64,000 nt of DNA from Cornus controversa (taxonomy: Eukaryota; Streptophyta; Magnoliopsida; Cornales; Cornaceae). The stretch spans positions 56,920,270 through 56,984,269 of the forward strand of contig CM048846.1 of assembly GCA_026545225.1 (NCBI GenBank), given 5' to 3'. The notes under the pieces are model-generated. The model saw only the letters and a list, made by a program, of their open reading frames with translations. It was not told where the DNA came from and did not search any database. The position numbers and the translations under genes are program-made. Positions 1-10,710 of this stretch are shown here, piece after piece. Position 1 is the stretch's first letter; every line of letters begins with the position of its first letter.

Positions 1-7
1 TGGGGTT

Positions 8-817
8 GTGGGATTGACAGAGATGAAGGAGAGAGGGGATGATTGTGTTGGAAAGAGGGATGGGCTGTTGCCTATTCCTGAGGATGCAATGGAGGAGTTG
101 TCGGAGGCAGAATCGGAGGAAGAGCCGAGTGTCGGGTTGATGGAAGTGGCGCAGCAAACTGGTTGTGAAAGCATGGATAGTGTGGCCTGTTCGGATGTCA
201 CGTCTCTTTGGGTAGGCAAAGACCTTGTGTTCAGATTGACTATGGATGAGGCGGCATGGTTGCTAAAGGAGCTGCGCAGCTATAGAGATATGAGTAGGCT
301 GAATTGCTGCTCGGAGAATAGCAATTCAGATATTGGGGTACTCTCGGTGGAGGGTAGTATGCCAACAGTTTGCGGTAGAGAGGACAATGGGATGATTGAT
401 GGGCTGCCGAATGACGAATGACCCCTTTGAAGGTGTGTTGGATATTTTTCCGTGGGAGGAGAATTATTGTTGCTATGGGGAGCCGGTGACACCCTTGGCA
501 GTTGTGGTTCCGGAGATGGAGGGGAGAGGATCTTGTGCTCTTGAGGGAGGGGTTCAAAGGGCAGAGGGGGTGAGGGGAAATATTGGTGGTGTGGGAAACT
601 TGCTAGCCTTGTCCTATGAGGAGAAAGATGGGGAGGCCGTAGAGATGCTTCGGGGTTTTGAGGAGAGGTTAAAGGGAAGTGGCATGATGAGGACTCCATC
701 CGAGAAGGGGGATAGGGAGATCCGAAACCTGATTTCCTCAGTGAACTATGATGGAAAGGAAGGAGGAGGAGGGGAGGGGGGGAGAAGGAGAGGGGGAGGT
801 GATATCACTGTATGCCC
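8..817 (+). pseudogene. LINE region upstream of the endonuclease (ORF1 / linker remnant)
   Basis: Two overlapping open stretches (8-421 and 396-821, different frames) are rich in Glu, Asp, Gly and Ser, with no domain I can name. Position directly before the endonuclease start suggests the tail of LINE ORF1 or the inter-ORF linker of a plant L1. The frame change near 400-420 looks like an indel. Purine-rich (GGA/GGGAG) composition near 770-800 is simple-sequence drift. No function is claimed. Confidence 0.45.
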
Positions 818-3800
818 ATGATGTTACGCATTATTTTATGGAATGTCCGTGGTCTCAATGACCCAGAAAAAAGGCAGGTGGTGAAATTGGCGGTGAGGAA
901 ATGAGGTGCTCATATAGTGTGCTTGCAAGAAACGAAATTAGCATCAATTTCGAATAGGATTGCGTGAAGTCTTTGGGGAGGAAGATTTGTGGAGTGGGAG
1001 GCGTTGGATGCAGGGGGCTCTGCGAGAGGAGTTCTTGTGTTGTGGGATGGGAGGTGGGTGTCCAAGTTGGATGCTTGGATTGGGAATTTCTTTGTTTCAT
1101 GTATCTTTTCCATGGAGGAGGATGGTTTTCATTGGGCCTTCTCAAGAGTTTATAGCCCTGTTGAGGATGGGGAGAGGCATCAATTGTGGGAGGAACTTGG
1201 TTCTGTGCGAGAGAGATGGCCCCTTCCTTGGTGTGTTGGAGGGGACTTCAACGTGGTTTGGACTCCGACAGAAAGGTCTACTGGGGGAGATAGACTGCAA
1301 CTATGGAGCAGTTTTCGGAGTTCATTGACGGGCATTAGCTGATTGACTTCCGATGGAGGGTGGCCACTTCACATGGTCTAGTGGAAGATAGGATTCTACT
1401 CTTTCTCGGTTGGATAGATTCCTCATAACTGGAGATTGGGAGGAGAAGTATCCGGATGTGGATCAGGCAGCGTTGGCTAGACTTTCTTCAGGTCACATTC
1501 CACTGGTTCTGGATTGTGGTGGGTTGCAGAAAAGGAAGTCCCCGTTCAGGTTTGAGAAAATGTGGCTTAGGGCTGAGGGGTTTAAGGAGAGAATTCGTGA
1601 TTGGTGGGAGGGTTGCAGGGTGAGAGGCCCTCCGAGTTTTACTCTTGTTGGCAAACTCCATTCCTTGAAGGGTGACATCAAAAAATGGAAAAAAGAGGTT
1701 TTTGGGAATTTGGAATGGAGGAAGAATAGGGCGATGTCTGAGATTGCTGAGCTTGACAGAGTTGAGGGCATGGGAGGTCTTGGGGAGGCGGGGATGGAGT
1801 GTCAGGTGGAGATTACGAAGATTGCCATTTCGGAGATCTCGTGGCGGCAGAAATCCCGAGCTTTATGGCTTGACGAGGGAGACAGAAACACTGAATTCTT
1901 CCATAGGATTGCCAATGCTCATAGGAGGGTTAATCACATTGGGAGGATTATGGTCGATGGGGAGGTTCCTTGTAAGGAGGAAGACATAGGTAGGGGAGTC
2001 TCTTCCTATTTCCAAAGATTATGCACGGAGGAGGCCTTTTACACCAACAACCGCTTCTTGGAGGGTTGGTTTTTTACTCGATTTCTGATATGGACAGAGG
2101 TGACTTAGAGAGGCCTTTTAGCGAAGAGGAAGTGTTGTTAGCGCTGCAGAGTTGTAATGGGTGATGGTTTTACTTCAAGATTCCTCCTTGAGAATTGGGA
2201 GGTGGTTAAGAAAGAGGTAATGAGCACTTTCCAGTCATTCCACTCTCAGGGTCATTTTGAGAAAAGCCTAAACGCTTCTTTTACCAAGAAGGGGGAGCGA
2301 CTAATGTGAAGGACTTTAGACCTATTAGCTTGGTGCGTTGCATCTACAAAATTATTTCTAAGGTCCTTGCTTCGAGATTGAATGGGGTTATGGATGGCAT
2401 CATTTCAGACTCCCAATGTGCCTTCGTTGGTGGGCGTTGGATTTTGAATTCAACTCTTATTGCCAGTGAGTGTGTTGACTCCAGACTTAGGAGTGGGGTT
2501 CAGGGGGTTATTTGCAAGCTTGACGTTGAGAAGGCCTTTGATCGTGTGAGTTGGAGCTTCTTACTTTATATGTTGGAGAGGATGGGGTTTGGGGAGAAGT
2601 GGAGGAGATGGATAGAGTTTTGTATTTTCACAGTTCGTTTTTCAGTCCTTGTGAATGGTTCTCCACCTGGTTTTTTCAGTAGTTCACGAGGCTTGAGGCA
2701 GGGGGATTCGCTCTCTCCATTTTTGTTTATTATAGTGATGGAGGCTCTCAGTAGGCTGATGAGGAGGGCAGTGGAGTTGGGTTTTATCAATGGGTTTAGG
2801 GTTGGCAAGGACTCTTCTAGTCAAGTGGAGATCTCACATTTGCTTTTTGCTAATAACACCCTTGTTTTCTATGATGCAGAGGAGTCTCAGATATCTCATC
2901 TGAGGTATGTTTGTTGATTTGTTTTCAGGCTTATCTCTGGCCTGAAAATCAACGTGGGTAAGAGTGTGTTGGTTCCTGTGGGGGAAATAGCTGACATCTC
3001 TACTTTGGTTGATTCTTTTGGTTGTGGTGTTGGGTCCTTGTCTATTTCTTTTCTGGGGCTGCCCTTGGGGTCGCCATCAAGGAGGACGGGAGGATGGGAC
3101 CCGATGGTTGAGAGGTTTGAAAGGAAACTTGTGGGATGGAAGAGGCAGTATCTTTTGAAGGGGGGAAAGTCACGTTGATGAAGAGCACTTTGTCGAGCCT
3201 TCCTACTTCCTTTCTCTCTTTCAAATTCCCTCTTCAGTGGCCAGAAGGATAGAGAGGCTTCAGTGCAATTTTCTTTAGGGGGGAAAAGGATGAGGAGTTC
3301 AAATACCATCTGGTTCGCTGGTAGCAGGTGTGTAGGTCTACTCAGTCAACTGGGAATTAGAAGTTTGGTGTCTTTTAACAGGGCTTTGCTGGGTAAGTGG
3401 TTGTGGAGGTTTGGGAAGGAGAGGCAGATGCTCTGGAGGAGGGTTATTGCCAATAGATTCGAAGAGGGTAGTGTTCTTTGGAGGTGAGGATTTCCGGCGC
3501 GGGGGGGGCGGGGAATTTTCAAAACTTATCAGATTCAAAGCTAGGGATGGGAGGGGCATTTGATTTTGGGAGGATGTTTGGTGTGGTGACCACTCGTTGG
3601 CACACTACTTTCCTTCTCTTTACCGGATTGTTTGGGACAGGCATGCTTTGGTTGCTGACTGCTATAGCGGAAGGTTCGTTTGGGATGTGCGCTTCTCGAG
3701 ACATTTTCAGGATTGGGAGATGGAGGGTGTTGTTGGTTTTTTGGAGATGATTTACCTCTAGGTGGTGGATTGTAGTAGGGCTGACTCCTTAGTTTAGATG

Positions 3801-3905
3801 CCTTCATCTCAGGGTTGATTAAGGCTTGGAGAGTATGTCCAGTGGGGGACCAAGCCCGTCTCTTTTGGAGGGTGGCAACCTTGTGTATTTGGTGGTGCTT
3901 GTGGA
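818..3905 (+). pseudogene. LINE ORF2: endonuclease + reverse transcriptase + zf-RVT, broken
   Basis: The start codon is probably one of the two tandem ATGs at 818-823, because the endonuclease motif WNVRGLND follows within ten residues. An apurinic-endonuclease-like domain shows QETK near 925 and GGDFNVV near 1,240. The RT domain shows FRPISLV (about 2,312), a long form of the YKIISKVLASRL block, LDVEKAFDRVSW (about 2,520) and GLRQGDSLSPFLF (about 2,690). The catalytic box, normally FADD, reads FANN (about 2,848-2,860), so the polymerase was dead even before the stops. Stops or frameshifts are seen near 901, 966, 1,341, 2,106, 2,163, 2,916, 3,177 and after. The remaining C-terminal part (3,180-3,905) matches two other L1 copies in this window. 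Confidence 0.85.
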
Positions 3906-4312
3906 GAGAATGTAATATGTAAAATCTCGGAATTTTTTTATATTTAATTACGTGGTTAATTAATTGTTAAGCATGATTATATAGTAATTGCATGCTAATG
4001 TGTGTGGCTTTCGGGACTACTTTAAAAGTTCTAAAAAGGGTTTTAAAGTACCTTAGGACCATAGTGGGATGGAACCAAGGTTAGGATAATTTTTCGGAAT
4101 TTTTACGAAAAGTTACTATTCATGGTTTGGGTTTTCGGAAAAATAACTACGGATCACTTAAGTGACATAGGGGTATGAATGAACTTTGAGGGGCTTTAGT
4201 GAAGTTTGTTGAAACGAGGGAGTGCCATTTTGCGATTAAATGGGAGTAGAAAAGGGTAGAGGAGCAAAACTAAAGAGATGAGGGGCTAATGTGCAATTTT
4301 GGAAAACTTTTT

Positions 4313-4321
4313 CTATAAATA
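4313..4321 (+). promoter_or_regulatory. TATA box of the inserted LTR
   Basis: CTATAAATA lies about 395 bp into the LTR and is followed downstream by a CT-rich leader-like stretch (TTTCTCTCTCTAAAG). This is the usual layout of the U3/R boundary in plant LTRs. It supports plus orientation for this LTR. Activity is not inferable. Confidence 0.45.
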
Positions 4322-5451
4322 TCCCAAAATGTTGACTTTGTCATAACTCAAATCAGATTTCTCTCTCTAAAGATCAGCCCTAGAGCTCTTCCTTCTTCCC
4401 TCTTTCATCTTTTTGGTTGATCTTAGTTTTGAAGGCTTAGAAGTGTGATTCGGGCCTCGGGACTTTACACGATAGTTGTTCCCCTCGGGATTGCCTACGT
4501 TCTACACCGATTGAAAATTCTTTTCGGCAAATTTTCAAGTGTTTTTGGGCTAGGGCAGATTCTAGGGCTTGGAACTCTCTTGGTTTTTGAGCTTGAATTC
4601 GAGATAGGGGTGTTCTCTTTTTTTTTTGTTATCGATTCCTTAAGAGTTTTGGTTGGGTTTTAGTGGGTTAACATGCTAGAAAAGACTTAAAGAATTCTGT
4701 TTTGATTTCTTTCTTTCTTTTTTCGGAATAAGCATGTGTTAAAAGTGGTTTTCATATGTTCTATATGATATCTTTGAATTATATATGCATTGTATGTGTA
4801 TATGGTTGATCTTGGTAATTAAAGTGTGTTAAAAGTATGTGATTCTTGCACTAGAATTATATTTTGAGCATGTATGTCTTATGCGCTAGTTTGAAAATGC
4901 ATGATATCCATTTAGAATCATGTATGAGTTATTGGGATAGCAGGTGTACGTGTTGCACGCTATGTATTGATTGAAAGCATGTAAAGGACAATATTGTCAT
5001 TTTTACATTTGTAGGATTTCTTGTGAGAGAAAGGTTGTTGCATTGTATATGCATGCTTTAATATAAGTAGCTTATGATGTACTTATATTCAACGTGATTT
5101 AAGTGGCTTATGATGCACTTATTTGAAACTATGTATTGTTTGATGATTTTGGGGAAAGGTCGGAATAAAGTAAAATGAGCTTCATGCTCAGGGGTGCAAG
5201 ACCTCGACCTTGGCCAAGTGGTTTCTTCTAGACCATCGGGTTAGCAACCCGTAAAGATAGGAAGATAGATATTTAACCCAAGGGTACTTATCTGGTTACT
5301 ACGAATACTCCCTACTCATGGATTGATTTTGAGCTTATTTGACTTTATGTTTCAAGCTTTGTTATGAATTGTGATATTCATGGTTATTGTTTAACTTGTA
5401 CAGTTGTGAAATGCTTTGTGTTTACTTATGGTAAATTAAGCATGTTGGATA

Positions 5452-5452
<1 letters not shown>

Positions 5453-5483
<31 letters not shown>
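5453..5483. repeat. (TA)n microsatellite
   Basis: About 15 uninterrupted TA units inside the LTR at 3,918-6,181. Length is probably polymorphic. Confidence 0.9.
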
Positions 5484-5487
<4 letters not shown>

Positions 5488-6317
5488 GCATGATTTGTGC
5501 ACTATATTGTCGATGTTATGAGCATTGAAAATATGTCATGTAGTGCATAGGAATGCTATGACTGCATTTCATGTAGGTTGCATCGAGTCGGTGCATAGGG
5601 GGTTTGGATGTCTCTACTGAGCCGTCGTTGCTCACCCTACAGATGTATCACATTTTTCAGGAAAAAGTGACAGAAAGGATGTTGCCTCGGGCCTTCTTTT
5701 GGGCTTTGGATGTTTCTATGGTATATATATTTGCCATGTGTGGGTATTTTGAGAAGAACTATATATTTTGTATGTGGAACGGATGTATTAGCATTCTAGA
5801 AATGGGTACTTTTATATTGTTAAGCAGTGGTTCCATTAGTCTTCTCTATGTTGGACAATTGTGTATATTTGGATATGGTTGGACAAGTTACATTTTGATG
5901 TAGGTATGTAACTCGGTTACATTTTGGTTTTAATGATGTAAATGTGTTTTAAAAGACGCTTCCGCAGTATTGAGACTCTGTTTGGATGAGGGTGGTCTTA
6001 AGAGGGGTATTCTGGTAATTCCATCCCATATTCACACCTAATGTCCGATACCTGTTTCAGTGTTGGAAGTCGGGGTGACAGCTTAGTATCAAAGCTTGTT
6101 TGTAGTTGTAAGGTGTTGAGGTTTTATTTAATCACCTCCATTTTCCATGCCCTTCCGGGTGTTAGAATTTGGGCCGTGACATAATAGGAGATCCTTTGAT
6201 GACGAGAAGACTCCTATTGGGATACTGAAATTCTCTATCATTAGTTCTCTTTTTTGTTGGATTTTGGGGAGGAATTGTAACTCCATGGGGGAGATTGTCA
6301 ATATGTTTGATAGTATA

Positions 6318-6540
6318 AACTCCTTCCCCCTTCCCAACTACGAATAAGATCGAGAGGGGCCCAAAAGCCCCCAAACCAAGAACGGAAATGAAAGCCTTTC
6401 GATTCACTCCCCATTCTCTCTTAAATAAGTAAAGCTCGCCCTCGAGCCCTGGGCAGGTCAGCCGTGTCTTTCCTTGTTGTTCTGTTCCCGCCACAAGAAA
6501 GATGCACGGAAGAGGTATGCCCAGCGCGCGGAGGATCCGT
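6318..6540. other. Foreign patch in the LINE tail, possibly organelle-derived
   Basis: The LINE 3' UTR is interrupted by about 220 bp absent from the sister copy at 22,430. The patch is much richer in G+C than its flanks and has a texture like plant mitochondrial DNA (for example GGGCAGGTCAGCCGTGTC and CCCAGCGCGCGGAGGATCC). A minus-strand frame through it is open, with no recognised product. I infer a NUMT or other filler DNA from composition and from the missing counterpart only. No alignment was possible. Confidence 0.35.
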
Positions 6541-6655
6541 TGAGAATTTGTTTCAGTAGTTTTGAGGGTTTAAGGACCCCATTTGGTCCTTGTGTAGCTT
6601 TTGCGGTTGTGTTCCCCGTTTGAACGCTTTCTAATACAATCTTACTTATCAAAGA

Positions 6656-6956
6656 AACTTTTACTGAGAAATAAGAGAGAGCTAGATTCCCAATATAAGA
6701 AATAAGAGAGAAACTGAGAAAATTATCACATAAAAGAGGAAAAGATAAAAATGTGAGCCGGAAAAGTGATTGAATAACAAAAGAGAAAGTGAGATTCCCA
6801 ATATAAGATCTCTCATAATCCCGCCTAAAATGATGTGGAACTTTTACTTTCGCAACAGGTGTGAGTGTGCACGCATTTTTGCACATGCAGGTTCTTTTGT
6901 AACATGAAGCAGATAGTTAAAAGAGGTATAAAAACAGTAGAGAGGTACGTAATTAC
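6656..6956. other. Probable intron sequence between the LINE and host exon
   Basis: AT-rich and non-coding. It holds two partly repeated blocks (GATTCCCAATATAAGA at about 6,686 and 6,793), possibly a short local duplication. The splice donor of the exon at 6,957-7,141 lies at 6,955-6,956 on the minus strand. I see no further exon before the LINE. Confidence 0.4.
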
Positions 6957-7141
6957 CAAAAAACTCAGCTTCTGAAACCTTTCATCAATTGAAGAAACCA
7001 TTCGAACAATCTGGGATTTCACAATTCCATCCCTGTTCTCAACTGATATATCACATTCAATACCAGTTCCACAGTCAACAACTTTTAAAATAGGCACCTT
7101 AGCGGTAGTGATAGGATGGACACTAGAAACATGCCCTTCCC
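6957..7141 (-). CDS. Nucleotidyltransferase (TUTase/non-canonical PAP type), exon with catalytic-fold core
   Basis: This 185-bp exon encodes REGHVSSVHPITTAKVPILK and then VVDCGTGIECDISVENRDG, ending in KLSFL. The pattern V-P-I-[LV]-K followed by a central acidic strand (ECDIS) is the second half of the nucleotidyltransferase core of terminal uridylyltransferases and non-canonical poly(A) polymerases, enzymes that add nucleotides to RNA 3' ends. Splice sites fit: acceptor CTGTAG before 7,141 and donor GTAATT after 6,957. The exon begins in phase 1, matching the upstream exon's end, and ends in phase 0. The next exon (expected to continue toward W-A-K and the PAP-associated domain) is not visible before the LINE, so the gene continues left of the window or is truncated. 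Confidence 0.75.
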
Positions 7142-7483
7142 CTACAGCACAGAAATGCACAGATCAGAATTTTTTTATATATCATGTAATAATCAGGACA
7201 TCAATTACATCAAACAATTACTTAAGCACAATAGAGCATAACAACAAGGATCATATACTGTACAAATTACAACTCAAGATCCAGTGCAATTCAAGTCCCC
7301 AATAAGCTTGTGACATTTCAAACTAAAAGCTGATTAGTTTAAATGCTGTAGAGAAGGTAATACCAATTGCACTTGAAATAATATTAATTGCACTAATCAT
7401 TTTTTTACTTAATATCTTTTCATATAAAATATGCCAATTATTGTTTTTCAGGAACAAGGGTTAGGATTGATAATACAAAACAA

Positions 7484-7816
7484 TAGAGATAGATAACGAC
7501 ATAACTAGGAGAATAGGTGCGAGTTGGACAAAATGGAGGCAAGCTAGTGGGATATTATGTGATAAAAGAATTACACGTAAGCTAAGACCATTCTTAGACC
7601 AACTATGTTGTATGGGGCAGAGTGTTGCTAAAAAAGGGACAACAACAACGCCTTCATGTAGCGAAAATGAGAATGCTAAGGTGGCTGATTGGAGTGAGTA
7701 GAAGAGATAAGGTCCCTAATGAGAGTGTGAGAGAAAAGTTAGTTGTAGCACCCATTTGTGAGAAAATTAAAGAGAGTAAACTGAGATGGTTTGGACACAT
7801 ATCAACACATCATTAA
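7484..7816 (+). mobile_element. RTE-clade LINE fragment (C-terminal end)
   Basis: The translation shows the ending typical of plant RTE-type reverse transcriptases: RIGASWTKWRQASGILCDKR, then KMRMLRWLIGVSRRDKVPNE, then LRWFGH. Only this last ~110 residues survive and the frame shifts near 7,620. It sits in the host gene's intron between exons 8,402-8,226 and 7,141-6,957, in the opposite orientation to the gene. No poly(A) tail or target duplication was found. Confidence 0.75.
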
Positions 7817-8225
7817 CTCCACAGTGTGAAGAGAAACTGACAGGGTGTTCCCTTGTTCAATATTTTAACATTAATTTTCTACTCATCCAGTGAAAGATAA
7901 AACAACTTATATCTGTTTTAAGTTAAATTTTTGGGCATTCCATTGACTTTCTTTTATAGTAGTTCAGTCATCAGTGTTTTGCTCTACCTTGGTTCTTTCA
8001 CTCTAAAATTGTTCATGAAACTAAATGATACAAAGCTTTGGTAGTCACATACTCTATAAGTAACAAATATCCAATAGTGTCTTGAATATATAAAGCAAAT
8101 ATAAATACATCTATATTTAAAAATATTCATTATATTAAAACTTTATAACATAAAAAGAACTTATAAATCAGAAATTAACACCAACAAAATAAAAAAAAAT
8201 GCTATAATAAAAGTTAAAAAATTAC
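7817..8225. other. Host intron remainder, no feature seen
   Basis: AT-rich spacer between the RTE fragment and the next host exon. Nothing coding or repetitive was identified. Confidence 0.5.
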
Positions 8226-8402
8226 TTTGAAGCGCATATAACTTTTTTGCAAACTTTCGAAGAGTTTGAATCTTCTTCTCTCGAGGGAACCCAACTGCAT
8301 TGTCACTGAAATTAACAGACAAATCAAGATCACTTTTAGCACTGAAAATATCCATTAAGAAAGAGCCAAATTCCTCCACAAGAGGAAGGTCATCAGATTT
8401 GC
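8226..8402 (-). CDS. Nucleotidyltransferase exon with the G-S / D-x-D catalytic motif
   Basis: This 177-bp exon reads GKSDDLPLVEEFGSFLMDIF then SAKSDLDLSVNF, FPREKKIQTLRKFAKKLYAL and Q. GSF followed about nine residues later by SDLDL is the nucleotide-binding G-S plus metal-binding Asp-x-Asp signature of the polymerase-beta-like nucleotidyltransferase fold. The first acidic pair is intact. Acceptor TGTTTCAG precedes 8,402 and donor GTAATT follows 8,226. Both junctions are phase 1 and restore single Gly and Arg codons with the neighbouring exons, which is strong evidence for real splicing. Within plants the sequence most resembles HESO1/URT1-related and At3g45750-type proteins as I remember them. 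The exact subfamily is not certain. Confidence 0.8.
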
Positions 8403-8699
8403 CTGAAACAAAAAGAGAAGGTAATTGTAATTAAATTTTCCATAAAATGAACACAACTTCAAGTGAATTTGAAATAAGCTAGAAAAGAGAGAAAATTTGC
8501 AATAAAATGACACATCAAAATACACAAAATGAAGCATAATTTTCTAAATACAGGAGAAACAATAGATAGAATTAGACTTAGTTTGGTTTTTTGAAGAAAC
8601 TAGCATGACAACAAAATTATTTCATTAGTGATTTTGGATAATACATGCGTTACATTATCTATGGAACTATTGTATTGAAAAAATCATCATGCCACTTCG

Positions 8700-10440
8700 T
8701 TTCAAATTATGTTATGAAATGATTGTTGGAGATTTTTGAATTGTTGAACAAAAGCAGCGATTTTGGGGTGCATGCATGCAAAGAGCAATGCGGGTAGCAC
8801 ATCTAGTCCCTAGTTGAAAGCCTCTAAATGTGAGCAAGGAGTGCCCCATGACCTTGGGTGAAAGGCCCTAAGGTGTGTTGACATTAGTGTGAAATTTTTC
8901 AGTCATCTGGGCCCCCAAAATTCGTAGTTCATAAAGTGAATCCGGTGTATGCATTCAAGATCAGAGATTTAAAGATTTATTAAAGTAAACGGGGATTTTT
9001 ACAATGAAAGATATTTTATCAAAAATTTGTTTACATATTTTACTTCTACTCGTGCATCATAAATTTGTTAAAAGGTTAATATACTTTAAGTTTGGATAAA
9101 GGATTTTTCCTATTGGCTCAACGCACACCTACAAATTTTCACCGATTGTGCTAACAAGATGTTAAGGAGCAAGGCAATTAAGAAAAACATAGAGAAACAA
9201 TAACACTTTAGCTTAGGAGATTTTTTTGTTCAGACATATTATTCTGGTTTCCATTAGCAGAAAACATATATAATAATACAACTTGTTACGATATGAGTCG
9301 TGTGTTGACAAATTCTTACTCAAAACTTGGGTTGTCATATATGTCAATGTCATAAGTTGTTAGTCTACAACCACAACAATAAATGAGACCTGATAGACCA
9401 TACTAGACCTAAAATTGATTTTTAATTGGCTTTAAATTGTGTTTTAAACTTGTTTTTCAAATTTAGGGATTTAAAAGTTTTCTCATGGATTTTCAAAATA
9501 GGGATTTTTTACAAAACAGTGAGCATCAATCGATAATTGACAGTTTCCCAGAAAGGTAGAGTGAAATCAAGTATGCTTCGACCAATGGTTCGATCGATCA
9601 AAGTTATGGCAGTAGGTGTCAATCAAAGAGTCAACCAATCAGACCCAGCAGAACTGTATTTTTCGAAACTCTCACATCAGAACTTTAATGGCTCTCCTGT
9701 ATTGGCTAGAAATATGGGTTATACTCAATCTAGTGTCACAAATTGAGTCTCTCTACATTTTTTTTTCAAAACCGGGAATCCGGGGCTAATCCCAGGACAC
9801 CGTACAAAGTGCCCCCTCCACACGAGTCAGTAAAGCTTGGCTTGCGCCACGAGCGTGGCCCTTAAGGAATTGTTTGAACTGGAGAGGATTCAAACCTGAG
9901 ACTTGATGCTTCATGAGACACCAGGAACTTCACCACTAGAGCCAACTCATTGGCATTGAGTCTCTCTACATTCTTGTGAGAGAATTTATATCTTCAGAGA
10001 GAGAAATGTATTTCTCAACTTGTAGGAAAATTCACATTGAAGGATTGAACATCCATGGACAAGTAGATTGCGTGAGGAGTGGATCTTTTGACTGAGGTGA
10101 CGACCTAGAGAATCGAGTGGAGTGTTTGACATCAATTTATGCAGGAATTAACTAGGGGATTCTAGGGTGGAATTCTAGTAACGTGGTTGTAGAACTTCTT
10201 TATCATAGTGAATTGTTCATGGTTGGACGAGAGACCGTTATTTTCCTTGTTTAGGGTTTTCCACGTAAAATCTAGTGTCTTTGTTTTAATTTATTTACTG
10301 TGTTGTGTTGTTGTTTGGATGCTACTGAGATAGATCAAACTAATTAACTAAATTCTAGATAAACATTAACGGTAATTTAAAATTTTAATTAGTTGCAAGT
10401 TAATATCCATAAGACCTATTCACTCCCCCTCTAGGTCTAA
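8700..10440 (+). mobile_element. Copia-like LTR fragment (host of a SINE)
   Basis: Non-coding. The right part (10,020-10,440) has the texture of plant Copia LTRs: TTTAGGGTTTTCCACGTAAA and, at the end, ACCTATTCACTCCCCCTCTA. The middle (9,530-9,640) has the ATCGATCG-type motifs common in such LTRs. I did not find both ends or a target duplication, so limits are rough. The SINE at 9,760-9,954 is inserted within it. Confidence 0.35.
9760..9954 (-). mobile_element. tRNA-derived SINE with 18-bp target duplication
   Basis: On the minus strand the element starts near TGGCTCTAGTGG, a match to the RNA polymerase III A box, followed by the B box GGTTTGAATCC. It ends in an A/T-rich run (T9 on the plus strand). 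It is flanked by an exact 18-bp duplication ATTGAGTCTCTCTACATT (9,742-9,759 and 9,955-9,972), the hallmark of LINE-machinery insertion. Length is about 195 bp. No coding capacity is expected. It depends on a LINE partner for movement. Confidence 0.85.
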
Positions 10441-10710
10441 TTCATGTGGCTGATCCATTCATATGGGATTAAGGCAAGGATGAAGATGATGATCACTCTG
10501 ACATATCAGAGCTATGGGTAATGGTCCTCAGTTATATCACAATTAACATTTATGAAACTTTTATAACATTTTATTCAATTTATTTATATATGATTGTTAG
10601 TTCAAATTTATGGTTAGATTTTACCTAATTATTGAACTAGTTACTTTTATAAATACATTACCTTTTGTAGAAAATTGTTTTTTGAGGTGAGACAAGTTGG
10701 AATAACTAGT

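Larger units (their letters stand above)
3918..6181 (+). mobile_element. LTR insertion in the LINE 3' UTR (solo-LTR-like, 2,264 bp)
   Basis: The inserted block begins TGTAAAATCTCGG and ends GGGCCGTGACA. It is flanked by a perfect 5-bp target duplication TAATA (3,913-3,917 and 6,182-6,186). Removing it rejoins LINE 3' UTR sequence that is continuous in the copy at 22,300. No coding domain is present. Near the right end another LTR-like end (GGGGTGACA, about 6,072-6,080) is followed by a degraded primer-site-like stretch (TTAGTATCAAAGC) and then a second terminus at 6,181. It may therefore be an LTR plus a scrap of leader and 3' LTR end left by recombination, rather than a clean solo LTR. Confidence 0.8.
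1..6655 (+). mobile_element. L1-type LINE, decayed, interrupted by an LTR insertion
   Basis: A non-LTR retrotransposon reads rightward. Its parts run in order: an upstream coding remnant (1-817), endonuclease (from 818), reverse transcriptase (about 2,110-3,180), a C-terminal reverse-transcriptase-associated zinc region (to about 3,905), then a 3' UTR that resumes at 6,182 and ends near 6,655. The 3' UTR is recognised because a second copy at 22,260-22,541 has the same blocks (GGAGATCCTTTGATG, CCATGGGGGAGA, TTTGAACGCTTT) and ends in poly(A). The 5' end lies outside the window. Stops and frameshifts are frequent, so this is an old copy. It lies downstream of host exon 6,957-7,141, in the opposite orientation, so it probably sits in a later intron of that gene or replaces its 3' end. 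Confidence 0.85.

Noticed and set aside
5604..5903. 99-residue ORF in the LTR at 3,918-6,181
   Set aside because: Low-complexity hydrophobic translation of AT-rich LTR DNA, no recognisable domain.
6458..6886. 142-residue minus ORF as a host exon
   Set aside because: Runs across LINE tail, foreign patch and intron; no similarity to the nucleotidyltransferase continuation and no splice sites in frame.
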